From JACTMJ01 sp964618435 (GTDB taxonomy: Bacteria > Acidobacteriota > Terriglobia > Bryobacterales > Bryobacteraceae): a stretch of 64,000 bases of DNA. The stretch spans positions 26,342 to 90,341 of the forward strand of contig CAZUAX010000001.1 of assembly GCA_964618435.1 (NCBI GenBank). Reading direction: 5' to 3'. Both the position numbers and the translations under genes were made by a program. Positions 25,485 to 34,110 of the stretch are shown in pieces; position 1 is the stretch's first letter, and each line of letters opens with the position of its first letter. Under the pieces are notes generated by a model that worked only from the letters and a program-made list of their open reading frames with translations, did not search any database and had not been told where the DNA came from.

Positions 25485-26392
25485 CGGCGGATCCTCGGGT
25501 CGAGCCGCAACAGCAGCAGATCCGCTGCCAGGTTGCCTGCCAGTAGCGATGCCGCCGCCAACAACACCGCTCCCACCACAACGTAGGCATCCTGGGCGAG
25601 GACTGCCTCCAGCAACAGCGGACCCATGCCTGGCCAGGCGGTGACTGTCTCTACCACCAGCGATGCACTCAGGAGTCCGCCGAGCGTGATTCCCAGTAAT
25701 GAAATCAACGGGTTGGCCGCCGCGGGCAGCAAGTAGCGCCAATAGACAACCCGGCGCGATATTCCTGCCTGTCGCGCCGCCAAAACATAGGGGGCGGTGC
25801 GTGCTTCCTCAAATGCCGAACGGATATGGCGAAAAAAGGCTGGCGCTACGCCGATTGTCAGTACGAGGCAGGGAACGAAGGTCCACTGAAGATATCTGGC
25901 CATGGCGGGCAAGCCCCCCTCACCCCCAAGGTCGGTGAGCGAACCAGGCAGGGGAATGCCCCACTCCACTGCCAGCGCCAGAAGCAAAAGTGCCACCACG
26001 ATCTCAGGAATCATGAGTGCGGCTTGGGAGAGGTTGCCTAACCCTCGCGCCAACCAATGGTTGGAATGACTAGCTGCAAACAGAGCAGCAGGGGTGGCGA
26101 TTGCCAGAGCCAGCAAGAGTGCGCAGCTATTCAGCCAGAGTGTGCTGGCCAGCCGGGGAAGAAGCAATTCCGACGCGTCCACCCCGTAAATGAGGCTTGG
26201 GCCGAACTCTCCGCGCAGGAGCCCCATTTGCCATTCCAGGTAACGGACCCAGAACGATTGATCCAGACCGGCGCGCTCCCGCAGTTGCGCCGTTGCCTCG
26301 CGACTAAGTTGCGGATTCATGGCAGCATCCGTAAGGAAATCTCCCGGTGCAAGTTCAATGAGTCCAAAGCATGCGAACGACAACACCCACAG
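25481..26392 (-). CDS. ABC transporter permease (DppB/OppB type), 5' end lost in gap
   Basis: About 303 residues are readable; the start codon lies in or beyond the N run. The sequence has the family layout LAPGDFLTDAAMNPQLSREA, ERAGLDQSFWVRYLEWQMGL and RGEFGPSLIYG, then the EAA loop VLAARQAGISRRVVYWRYLL. The C-terminus overlaps the next permease. It pairs with the DppC-type protein. Confidence 0.88.
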   Translation of the reverse strand: MWVLSFACFGLIELAPGDFLTDAAMNPQLSREATAQLRERAGLDQSFWVRYLEWQMGLLRGEFGPSLIYGVDASELLLPRLASTLWLNSCALLLALAIATPAALFAASHSNHWLARGLGNLSQAALMIPEIVVALLLLALAVEWGIPLPGSLTDLGGEGGLPAMARYLQWTFVPCLVLTIGVAPAFFRHIRSAFEEARTAPYVLAARQAGISRRVVYWRYLLPAAANPLISLLGITLGGLLSASLVVETVTAWPGMGPLLLEAVLAQDAYVVVGAVLLAAASLLAGNLAADLLLLRLDPRIRR

Positions 26393-26492
26393 NNNNNNNN
26401 NNNNNNNNNNNNNNNNNNNNNNNNNNNNNNNNNNNNNNNNNNNNNNNNNNNNNNNNNNNNNNNNNNNNNNNNNNNNNNNNNNNNNNNNNNNN
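26393..26492. other. assembly gap of 100 N
   Basis: A run of exactly 100 N, so the real length is unknown. It hides the end of the second ATPase gene and the start of the DppB-type permease gene. Two similar gaps interrupt the M14-like and AtzF-like genes, and another the NdvB-like gene. Confidence 0.99.
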
Positions 26493-27183
26493 CAAACCGC
26501 CCCAGCAGGTTTCCTCGCCAAAGGATCGCAACCTCCGTGGACACACTCCATGCCACTTCGAGGTCGTGGGTTACCAGGACGCAGGTGAGGGACTGCTCGC
26601 ATCGCAGTTTCTGAATCAGCTTCAGTACTTCAGCTTGAATGGGTGCGTCGAGTCCGGCAAGCGGCTCATCCAGCAGCAGCAACGTCGGGCGAAGCGTCAT
26701 CGCACGAGCCAACTGTAAGCGTTGGCGCTGCCCCCCACTCAGTTCGAGAGGGCGCCGCCGCAGCAGCGAAAGGTCCAGCCCCACCTGCAGCATGGAATCC
26801 TGCGCCAGCCGGTTGCGTTCGAGCCTTGGCAGGTCTCGCCGCAGAATGTCGAGTGGTTCACGCACAATCTCAAGTGCTTCCCACTGGGGGTTCATCGACA
26901 TTGATGCATCCTGCATTACCAGTTGCACGTTACGCCGGAAGTGTCGTTCCGCATTGCCGCGCAGATCCCGCAGTGGATTCCCTTCGAAGAACACCTCGCC
27001 AGCGTCGGGAGCTTCCAGCGCTGCCAGGCAACGAAGCAATGTGCTTTTGCCGCTGCCCGATTCTCCAACCACGGATAGCAGTGCTCCGCGCCCAACCTCA
27101 ATACTCACATCGTCGATGGCCACAATGCCTGAGTAGCGCTTTCTTAGGGAGCGGGCCTCAAGCAGCGCGCCACTCACGCTCAT
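26493..27183 (-). CDS. ABC transporter ATPase (DppF type), 3' end lost in gap
   Basis: 230 residues are readable from ATG 27183 to the gap. Walker A (GESGSGKST), Q-loop (VMQDASMSMNPQ), signature (LSGGQRQRLQLARAM), Walker B (LLLLDEPLAGLD) and H-loop (VTHDLEV) are all intact. The ATG overlaps the stop of the other ATPase. It powers the peptide importer together with that protein. Confidence 0.92.
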
Positions 27184-28067
27184 CAGGCGTCCCTCGCTGG
27201 TTCACGCGCATACGCCGGTGGGCTCTTTTCCGCCGGAACTTGCCATCCGAAGGGCATGGCACCTAGCAGTTTCTTCGTGGGTTCCGCCACATCACCCCGC
27301 AGAAACGCATCTGCATCCGTGTAGTCAGCCACCACGCCTTGCTCCAATACCAGCACCCGATCGGCGAATCCAAGCAGTTCGCGCGGGTTGTGGGTAATCC
27401 AGACGACCGAGAGCCTATGCCGGTTGCTCAGAGAACGTATGGTGTCTCTGAATGCAGCCGCCTGGATTGCGTCCAGCGAGGAGCAGGTCTCATCCGCAAC
27501 CAACAATTGGGGATCCATGGCTAAGGCGCGGGCAATGGTCACCCGCTGGAGTTCCCCACCGCTCAGCTCATGGGGAAAGGCTTGGGCCACCCGGCGCTCT
27601 TCCGGCAGCCCTGCCTCGTGAAATAGCTCTTCTACGCGGGAGGAGGCCAGAGTCCCGCTTGTTCCTCCGGCCTGCAGAATGTCCCGTACCTGCGTGCCAC
27701 AACGGAGAAAAGGGCTAAGGATAAGAGCGGGCGATTGAGGAATGAAAGCTGCCCGTGAGATTTGGGTTGTCGCGGTCCCAACCCTGGAAGTGGATGACAA
27801 AGCATCATCCCATCGAATGGTTCCAGCGTCCATCCGAGCCTCCGGTGGTAATGCATCGCAAAGCGCCAGGCCCAGTGTGGACTTTCCACTCCCAGATTGG
27901 CCCAGCACACCCAGAATTTCGCCCTCGCTAATCCTGAAGGCTACTGTACGCAGAGCCTGGCACATTGCTCCGGCCACGGAACGGTAGGTCACCGTCAGTC
28001 CTTCAATGGCGATCAAATGACACCTCACCCTGCTGTGCCGGTGCGATGGTGCGCTGTACGCTAGCAA
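27183..28067 (-). CDS. ABC transporter ATPase (DppD type)
   Basis: 294 residues as drawn from ATG 28067; homology begins at about residue 18, where TTG 28016 is an alternative start. Walker A (GQSGSGKST), signature (LSGGELQRVTIARAL), a Walker B ending in an unusual LVADETCSSLD, and H-loop (ITHNPRE) are present. It is the first gene of the minus-strand importer operon; its promoter must lie in the 129-bp region shared with the divergent NTPase operon. Confidence 0.9.
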   Translation of the reverse strand: MLAYSAPSHRHSRVRCHLIAIEGLTVTYRSVAGAMCQALRTVAFRISEGEILGVLGQSGSGKSTLGLALCDALPPEARMDAGTIRWDDALSSTSRVGTATTQISRAAFIPQSPALILSPFLRCGTQVRDILQAGGTSGTLASSRVEELFHEAGLPEERRVAQAFPHELSGGELQRVTIARALAMDPQLLVADETCSSLDAIQAAAFRDTIRSLSNRHRLSVVWITHNPRELLGFADRVLVLEQGVVADYTDADAFLRGDVAEPTKKLLGAMPFGWQVPAEKSPPAYAREPARDA

Positions 28068-28083
28068 CAGGAAATTTCAATTT

Positions 28084-28111
28084 TTGCCAAAAAAATCGCA
28101 CTTGCTATATT
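28084..28111 (+). promoter_or_regulatory. sigma-70-like promoter of the HTTM/ABC operon
   Basis: TTGCCA (28084-28089), a 16-base spacer and TATATT (28106-28111), in an AT-rich stretch between the divergent operons. The first gene starts at 28197 with GGAGGA just before it, leaving a leader of about 80 bases. Confidence 0.55.
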
Positions 28112-28196
28112 TTCGCTGACAATCGAGCACCCTATCGTGTCGTGAGGCAGGGATGGCTGGAAGAACAGACCATCTACCAAGATCCTTGGAGGAACA

Positions 28197-29354
28197 ATGA
28201 CCACGACATACTCAATGCAACCAGACACAAGAATCTCCCGGCACAATTCCGGCGAAGCGCAAAGCCCAGTAGCTCCCGCTGAGTTTGGTATTCAATCCGA
28301 AACCAATATCCGCTGGTCCTGGGCATGCCGGGTAAGTGGCATTCGGCAGGTAGACCTGTTGAGCCGCCAGTCCATGGGAGCACCGAAAGCAGGAGACCTG
28401 GCGCTGGTGCGCGTGGAGGATATTGGCTCCCACGAGCGAATCACCACCCATGACAACCAACGCCTGCGGATCTATCCCGGGGATTTAATTGTGGGCGTAT
28501 TCGGCAATCGCTATGCTACCGATGCCTTCGAAGGCGAAGTGCTCGACACGCAGGATCTCAGCATCCTCACGGCTGGAGGCATGATTGGCACTGTACTATC
28601 GCGGCACCGTTCTACCCAACGCCCCACACGAGTTCGCTTTATGGGCTATGTCTCTGATGGTAATGGCAAGGTTGCCAACCTGAAGCAGGAGGCCTTCCGC
28701 GTCTCTGCCCCGCTCAGAAATCCCAGCAACCTGGTGGCGGTGGTAGGAACTGGCATGAATGCCGGAAAGACAACCTCCTGCGTGAAACTCATCAAGGCGC
28801 TGGGCGACCTGAACCAGCGCGTGGCTGCCTGCAAGCTTACCGGCAGCGTCTCCAATCGGGACCAGGATGAAATGCGGGCGGCTTCCGCCGTAAAGGTACT
28901 TGATTTTAGCGACTACGGATTCCCATCCACATATCTCACCGACAAGGCGGAGTTGATGTCTCTGTTCTCCTCGATCATGGCCGACATCGAGCCATGTAAC
29001 CCCGATGTGACGGTGATGGAAATTGCTGACGGCATCCTGCAGCGCGAAACGTCCATGTTGCTTGAGGATGCACATATCCGCGAATCCCTGGCTGGCGTGG
29101 TTCTGGCGGCGGACAATGCACTATCCGCACGCTACGCGCTTGACCGGCTGCAGGCGCTGGGCCATCGCGTGATTGCCGTTACCGGGTTGATGACCTCTTC
29201 GCCACTCTGCATGCGCGAGTTCGAAGAGATTGCTGACGTACCGGTTGCGGCTTCTGTTGGTAGCGGCAGTGCACTTGGGGCAGCAGTGCTCTCATTCCTG
29301 CAACAGGAAGGTTTGGTTCTACCCTGCGAGCCGGCGGTAAGGCAGGCGGCATGA
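28197..29354 (+). CDS. P-loop NTPase of unknown role, first gene of seven-gene operon
   Basis: 385 residues from an ATG with GGAGGA upstream. Residues about 40-170 form a beta-rich domain (GDLALVRVEDIGSHERITTH, GDLIVGVFGNRYATDAFEGE). Residues 178-385 form a NTPase with Walker A GTGMNAGKTTS (Lys191), resembling the BioD/MobB/DUF1611 group of the SIMIBI class; VTVMEIADGI may be Walker B. It could energise or chaperone assembly of the modification machinery encoded downstream, but no function is established. The stop overlaps the ABC exporter start (ATGA). Confidence 0.65.
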   Translation: MTTTYSMQPDTRISRHNSGEAQSPVAPAEFGIQSETNIRWSWACRVSGIRQVDLLSRQSMGAPKAGDLALVRVEDIGSHERITTHDNQRLRIYPGDLIVGVFGNRYATDAFEGEVLDTQDLSILTAGGMIGTVLSRHRSTQRPTRVRFMGYVSDGNGKVANLKQEAFRVSAPLRNPSNLVAVVGTGMNAGKTTSCVKLIKALGDLNQRVAACKLTGSVSNRDQDEMRAASAVKVLDFSDYGFPSTYLTDKAELMSLFSSIMADIEPCNPDVTVMEIADGILQRETSMLLEDAHIRESLAGVVLAADNALSARYALDRLQALGHRVIAVTGLMTSSPLCMREFEEIADVPVAASVGSGSALGAAVLSFLQQEGLVLPCEPAVRQAA

Positions 29355-31093
29355 AACGGGCAGAGCTCAACACTCTGCGCTTCGCGTTCCTGCAGATTCG
29401 ACAGGAAGCACGACTACTGAGTTCCGCTGTCGGATGGCGACTCCTGTTCAGGCTCCTGCCAGTGCAGGTGCCCCTGTTCACCGGCGCGCTGATTGATGGT
29501 CTGAACGGAAAAGCGGCAACCGTGTGGGGCCTTGCCCTGCACAGCGGAGACCCTGCTGAAGGTGTGCGCGTCGCGGGCCTCGCGCTTGTGTGCGTGGCTC
29601 TCTCCACCGGCACCGCTGCGTATTTTTCGGAACGCGCCTCAGCCAGGCTGCATCAGGAAACCACTTCGCGCCTGCGAGGGCAGGTTCTTCAGGCGTGGGA
29701 GTTTGCCTCCGCCGGGTACCATCGCCGTTATGGAGCTTCCGTTCTTTTTGAGCGAACGCTCGCTGATACGCGGAATATCGGCAAGTTTGCCCGCGATACG
29801 GTAGCCGAGGGTTTAGCGGCAATTGCCCGCCTCGCTTACCCCGCGGTAATGCTGTTGTTGATCGATCCCTGGATGGCATTGTTTCCCCTCGCGGCGACAC
29901 CCATGCACATGTTACTGGCACGCATCCTGCAATGGAGGCAGTCCAGGTTTAACCAAGGTCTCCGGGAAGGCAGGGCGGACCTTACACGCAGTGTGCGAGA
30001 GAACCTGGAGGGCATCGAATGTGTACAAGGCCTTGGCGCTCAAGCTGAGTTCATGCGGCGCATCGAAATGAAGGAGCGTGACCTCCAGGAGGAGCGCAAT
30101 TGCAGCGGCGTATACTCCTCACTCTCATTAGGCTCAGTATGGGCTCTGGCGGCTGTGGCCCTGGCGGGAAGCTGGTGGATGGGTGGGAGTCGCGTGGTAA
30201 GCGGAGAGATCAGCACCGGCCAGCTTGTGGCCTTTGCTGGTTTCGTCGGTTATCTTGCGGTGCCACTTCGGAGGCTGGCTCGCCTTACTCGCACCACCCG
30301 GCGCGCCCTGTATGGTCTGCGCCGGATTGAGCAGCTTCTGGTTAATGCGGCCGATGGCTCACCACGAGGATGCGAGCCCTTGAATGCCGCGGAAGGAGCA
30401 CTGCAGCTTCACGACGTTTCCTACTCCGTTCGGAAACGTCCCGTTCTGAGCAACGTTTCCATGGCCTTTTCCGCGGGCGAATTTGTGTGGCTGCGTGGGC
30501 CCAGTGGCGCTGGCAAGAGTACACTGCTTCGTTTGCTGGCTGGGTTCGAACAACCCAAGACGGGCTTCGTTTCCCTGGGTGGGCAGAACTTGCGTGACTG
30601 CGCGGTAGAGCCCTTGCGGAAAGCCATCGCCATGGTGCCGCAGCATCCATTTGTATTCACCGGAACCATCGCCGAGAATCTGCGGCTTGGCTCTCCCGAA
30701 GCAACCTTCGAAGAGATGATGACGGTTTGCGCACAGACGGGCCTTTCCACGATGATTCGCCAGCTACGCGACGGTCTGGAAACCGTGGTAGGCGAACGTG
30801 GATTACGACTCTCCGGGGGCGAGTCACAAAAACTTTGCATTGCCAGAGCGCTCTTGCGCAGGCCTCGCTTTCTACTGCTGGACGAACCCCTTGCGGCACT
30901 GGACCCAGCAAGCGAAGCGGAACTGCTACGAACTCTTTCGGCGCTGGGAGGTGACGTCACCATCATTATGGTGGCTCACCAGGTGTCAACTTTGCGAGGC
31001 ATTCATCGTGTAGTGGAACTGGACGAGGCGTCCGTTCGCGAGTGGCCCGCACAACACGAAAATCTCGACGGCGCGGTCTTGGCGCACTCATAA
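29351..31093 (+). CDS. ABC exporter, fused membrane and ATPase domains
   Basis: 580 residues, the half-transporter layout of peptide and lipid exporters: about six membrane helices in residues 30-330 (ABC_membrane domain, with YFSERASARLHQETTSRLRG), then an ATPase domain with Walker A GPSGAGKST at about 383, signature LSGGESQKLCIARAL at about 487, and Walker B FLLLDEPLAALD. There is no N-terminal C39 peptidase domain, so if it exports a leader-bearing peptide the cleavage must be done elsewhere, for example by the M14-like protein. It overlaps the upstream NTPase gene. Confidence 0.88.
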   Translation: MKRAELNTLRFAFLQIRQEARLLSSAVGWRLLFRLLPVQVPLFTGALIDGLNGKAATVWGLALHSGDPAEGVRVAGLALVCVALSTGTAAYFSERASARLHQETTSRLRGQVLQAWEFASAGYHRRYGASVLFERTLADTRNIGKFARDTVAEGLAAIARLAYPAVMLLLIDPWMALFPLAATPMHMLLARILQWRQSRFNQGLREGRADLTRSVRENLEGIECVQGLGAQAEFMRRIEMKERDLQEERNCSGVYSSLSLGSVWALAAVALAGSWWMGGSRVVSGEISTGQLVAFAGFVGYLAVPLRRLARLTRTTRRALYGLRRIEQLLVNAADGSPRGCEPLNAAEGALQLHDVSYSVRKRPVLSNVSMAFSAGEFVWLRGPSGAGKSTLLRLLAGFEQPKTGFVSLGGQNLRDCAVEPLRKAIAMVPQHPFVFTGTIAENLRLGSPEATFEEMMTVCAQTGLSTMIRQLRDGLETVVGERGLRLSGGESQKLCIARALLRRPRFLLLDEPLAALDPASEAELLRTLSALGGDVTIIMVAHQVSTLRGIHRVVELDEASVREWPAQHENLDGAVLAHS

Positions 31094-31120
31094 TTCTCAC
31101 CCATCACCAGGAGGTATTCC

Positions 31121-31645
31121 ATGTTCTCAACGGAACAAGACCCGAAGTGTGCCCATACAGGGAAAAGGATTCCAGCACTCCTCAGTGCGGTTGTGGTGCT
31201 CATCCTGCTCTCTCCATTGCTGGAAAACTGGAAGGCGAAGCCGCACGATAGTTTTCCTCTCTCTTACTTCCCCATGTTCGCAGCGCGTCGCGGCGAAACC
31301 TACCAAGCCAACTCACTGGTGGGTCTGGACGCCGCGGGGAACCGGACGCTCTTGAGCTACCGTTTGGCTGGCAGCGGAGGCTTCAACCAGGTACGGCGGC
31401 AGATCACCGCCAAGTTGAAGAACAAACGTGGCGACGAAATATGCGAGACGGTAGCCAGTAAGCTGGCCCGCTCCCGCAGACGTGATCTGCGAAACGTCGA
31501 AACCGTTCAAGTGGTTTCCGTAACCCACGACATGAACAAATTCTTTGCCCGCGGCGACTCCCAGGTTGCCGAAAAGGTGTACGCCAGTTGTGCGGTACCA
31601 AGGGAACAATCCATCGCTAAACATGCACGGGAGGTGCAGCCATGA
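31121..31645 (+). CDS. small membrane-anchored protein paired with HTTM protein
   Basis: 174 residues with a strong AGGAGG site. One hydrophobic segment at about 18-36 is followed by a soluble extracytoplasmic part that starts SFPLSYFPMFAARRGETY. A short FPMF segment followed by a beta-rich domain is often seen in small proteins encoded next to HTTM genes. It has two Cys outside the anchor. The stop overlaps the HTTM start (ATGA). Function unknown; it is possibly a subunit of the HTTM enzyme. Confidence 0.65.
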   Translation: MFSTEQDPKCAHTGKRIPALLSAVVVLILLSPLLENWKAKPHDSFPLSYFPMFAARRGETYQANSLVGLDAAGNRTLLSYRLAGSGGFNQVRRQITAKLKNKRGDEICETVASKLARSRRRDLRNVETVQVVSVTHDMNKFFARGDSQVAEKVYASCAVPREQSIAKHAREVQP

Positions 31646-32625
31646 ACAAGATTCAGAAGATGATCGACCAGATATGGTTCCCCGCCTTGCCTGCGACGCG
31701 GTTGGCATTCATTCGCATCGCGCTTGGGCTCTTTGCGTTTTGGTACGTCGCTGAGCGCTACTCCATGTATCTGAAGATGGCAGCAAGCGACCCGTTCTAC
31801 TTCAAGCCGCTCGGGGCCGTGTGGTGGCTAAGCGAACCTTTGAGCGTGGGCGCCTTTGAAGCACTGATGGTTATAACGCTGCTGGCCAATGTGGCCTTCA
31901 TCGCCGGATGGAAATATCGCTTTAGTGGACCCGCTTTCGGCCTATTGCTTCTGGTGCTGCTGAGTTATCGAAACTCGTGGACAATGATCTATCACAGCGA
32001 CAACGCGATGGTGATCCACGCCCTCATTCTCGGGTTTGTGGCCGCCGCAGATGTATGGTCTGTGGATGCGTGGATACACAGCCGCCGCCTAGCTACGAAA
32101 CTCCTGCCGGCGGAGCCGGTGGTGCACTGGCGCTATGGGTGGCCCGTGCAGTTGATTTGTGCCGCCACCGCAATCAGCTACTTCCTTGCTGCGATTGCCA
32201 AGCTTAAGGGCGACCTGGGCTGGAACTGGGTTTCTGGCGAAGCTCTGCGCGGCCAGGTCGCCACCGACGCCATTCGGAAGATTCTTTTGGGAGAAAATGC
32301 GCCAGAACTTGCATTCTTCCTATACGAACACCTCTGGATCTTTACCCTTATTGGTGTGGCATCAATGATTGTAGAAATCGGCGCTCCGCTGGCCCTTCTG
32401 AATCGCTATGCGGGCATGTTCTGGGCCTTGAATGCCTATGCCATGCACTGGGGAATCCTGTTCATCATGGGCATCACGTTTCGCTATCAGTTGATGGGCA
32501 TGATTTTCCTTTCCTTCTTCCCCGTGGAGCGTCTGGTGCCGTTGGCGCAGCGCGGCATTGCCTGGTTCACGGAAAGCCGCAGCCAGGCCACTTTGGCCAC
32601 TCCTGCTGGGGGAGGTTCCCAATGA
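31642..32625 (+). CDS. HTTM-domain (vitamin K-dependent carboxylase-like) membrane protein
   Basis: 327 residues with about eight hydrophobic segments. The HTTM pattern is visible: FIRIALGLFAFWYVAERY, SYRNSWTMIYHSDNAMVIHA, GFVAAADVWSVDAW and FLAAIAKLKGDLGWNWVSGE. HTTM is the membrane domain of vitamin K-dependent gamma-glutamyl carboxylase; bacterial members mostly have no known substrate. It sits between a small anchored partner and a DCC-type thiol oxidoreductase, both overlapping or nearly so. A redox-linked modification of a peptide, protein or lipid is plausible but unproven. Confidence 0.8.
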   Translation: MNKIQKMIDQIWFPALPATRLAFIRIALGLFAFWYVAERYSMYLKMAASDPFYFKPLGAVWWLSEPLSVGAFEALMVITLLANVAFIAGWKYRFSGPAFGLLLLVLLSYRNSWTMIYHSDNAMVIHALILGFVAAADVWSVDAWIHSRRLATKLLPAEPVVHWRYGWPVQLICAATAISYFLAAIAKLKGDLGWNWVSGEALRGQVATDAIRKILLGENAPELAFFLYEHLWIFTLIGVASMIVEIGAPLALLNRYAGMFWALNAYAMHWGILFIMGITFRYQLMGMIFLSFFPVERLVPLAQRGIAWFTESRSQATLATPAGGGSQ

Positions 32626-33077
32626 AGGTTCGCGGCAAACGCGCGGAACGTGCACTTCCCACCGTGGAAATGCGCCCAAAAGCAGAGATCGTCATCTACG
32701 ACGGTCTCTGCAGTTTCTGCCACGCACAAATGCAGATTCTCTCTCGTCTGGATCTTGCAGGTTCGCTGGCTTTTCTTTCCTTGCATGATGAGCGAAGTGA
32801 TGCGCTGCTTCCGGGGATGACCTACGAGGAAAAAATGCGCGCGGTGGCAGTAGTGGACTCCCAGGGTCGCCGCTTCTTTGGAGCCGCCGCCTTCCGTTAC
32901 CTTTCGCGACGACTTCCCCTGCTTTGGTGGCTGATGCCAGTGATGCACATCCCTTTTTCGTTGGGGCTATGGGAGTGGTTGTACCAGAAGGTGGCGGCCG
33001 CCCGCTACCGGTTCGGCCGACGAGAATGTAACGGCGGCACCTGTGAGCTTCATGGCTTTGCCGCCAGCCGAAAGTAG
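32622..33077 (+). CDS. DCC-family (DUF393) thiol-disulfide oxidoreductase
   Basis: 151 residues. The defining motif IYDGLCSFCHAQM has Cys30 and Cys33, followed by LAFLSLHDERSDALLPG and the family's YLSRRLPLLWWLMPVMHIPF amphipathic segment. It overlaps the HTTM gene (ATGA). Linkage of DCC and HTTM genes recurs in bacteria. It may recycle a quinone or disulfide for the HTTM protein, by analogy with VKOR in the vitamin K cycle; that role is inferred. Confidence 0.85.
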   Translation: MKVRGKRAERALPTVEMRPKAEIVIYDGLCSFCHAQMQILSRLDLAGSLAFLSLHDERSDALLPGMTYEEKMRAVAVVDSQGRRFFGAAAFRYLSRRLPLLWWLMPVMHIPFSLGLWEWLYQKVAAARYRFGRRECNGGTCELHGFAASRK

Positions 33078-33084
33078 GACACCA

Positions 33085-34110
33085 ATGACAATCGCAAACC
33101 CGTCGCATGTGAACGATTCGACCGCCATCGAGACCATCGGGTTCTCCGCATTCGGCAAGCCCATAGAAGTCCAGTTCCGGGGCAATCGAGAGGCTCCCTT
33201 GAGGGTGCTTTTCCTGTGCGGCCAGCACGGCGACGAACGCGGCATTCGGCGGGCGCTGAAGACCTTCATGCAGCACCGTCTGCCGGCGCTGATGGAAAGT
33301 ATGCACCGTCTGCAGGTGAGCATCATAGCCAATGCCAACCCCGATGGGGCGGAGTTGCGCAGCCGCATGAATGGGCAGGGCATTGATCTGAACCGGGACC
33401 ATTTGCTGCTGGATGCGCCTGAGACCAGAGCCATCCATCGCTTTGTCTCCCAGTGGAAGCCGCACCTGATTCTGGATATGCACAACTTCCCATCGCGTCG
33501 ACTTCATCTGCGCGATTACCATGCCCGCCTTGGTTGGGATGTCTGTCTGGACTATCCGTCCAATCCGGCTACGGGTCTGGCTATGGGTCACCAACTCATC
33601 GATTCCCTGATGAGCAGTGTGGGAACGCATCTCGAAACCAGAGGCTATCGTTTCGGAAGATATAGCATTGTTGCGTCAAGCGGCAGCGCTCGCCACGGAA
33701 CGCCTCATCTTGTAGACGCGCGCAACGTGCTGTCTCTGCGCTACGGCGCACTCACTTTGCTGCTAGAGGCTCGAAACCCCAGCGAGCGGGAGACCAGTGA
33801 AGAACGCCGGCGGGTACGCCATGCGGTTTCNNNNNNNNNNNNNNNNNNNNNNNNNNNNNNNNNNNNNNNNNNNNNNNNNNNNNNNNNNNNNNNNNNNNNN
33901 NNNNNNNNNNNNNNNNNNNNNNNNNNNNNNTTCGATCAGCCCGGGGGGCGGTTGCTGGCCTTGATGCTGGAGCCAAACTCCGTCTACGCGCTACATCGCC
34001 GTCCCGAACTGGCAACCGATGCTGCGCCAGGCACTCTCTGTCCAGTTCGCCGGATTCTAAAGCACTGCAGTCCAATTGGCTGCGATTCCCTATTTGAGGT
34101 GGCTTCATGA
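33085..34110 (+). CDS. M14-like zinc carboxypeptidase/deacylase (contains 100-N gap)
   Basis: Start chosen at ATG 33085, which follows AGGA and lies 7 bp after the upstream stop. Zinc ligands fit the M14 family: His48 and Glu51 (CGQHGDERG) and His133 (ILDMHN). NANPDGAELRSRMNGQGIDL supplies the substrate-binding Arg, and Glu228 (LLLEARNP) is a candidate catalytic base. No signal peptide is seen, so it is probably cytoplasmic. The 100-N gap at 33831-33930 falls after residue ~248; the frame beyond it is provisional. It could trim a C-terminal residue or remove an acyl group from a product made by this operon. Confidence 0.8.
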   Translation: MTIANPSHVNDSTAIETIGFSAFGKPIEVQFRGNREAPLRVLFLCGQHGDERGIRRALKTFMQHRLPALMESMHRLQVSIIANANPDGAELRSRMNGQGIDLNRDHLLLDAPETRAIHRFVSQWKPHLILDMHNFPSRRLHLRDYHARLGWDVCLDYPSNPATGLAMGHQLIDSLMSSVGTHLETRGYRFGRYSIVASSGSARHGTPHLVDARNVLSLRYGALTLLLEARNPSERETSEERRRVRHAVXXXXXXXXXXXXXXXXXXXXXXXXXXXXXXXXXXFDQPGGRLLALMLEPNSVYALHRRPELATDAAPGTLCPVRRILKHCSPIGCDSLFEVAS

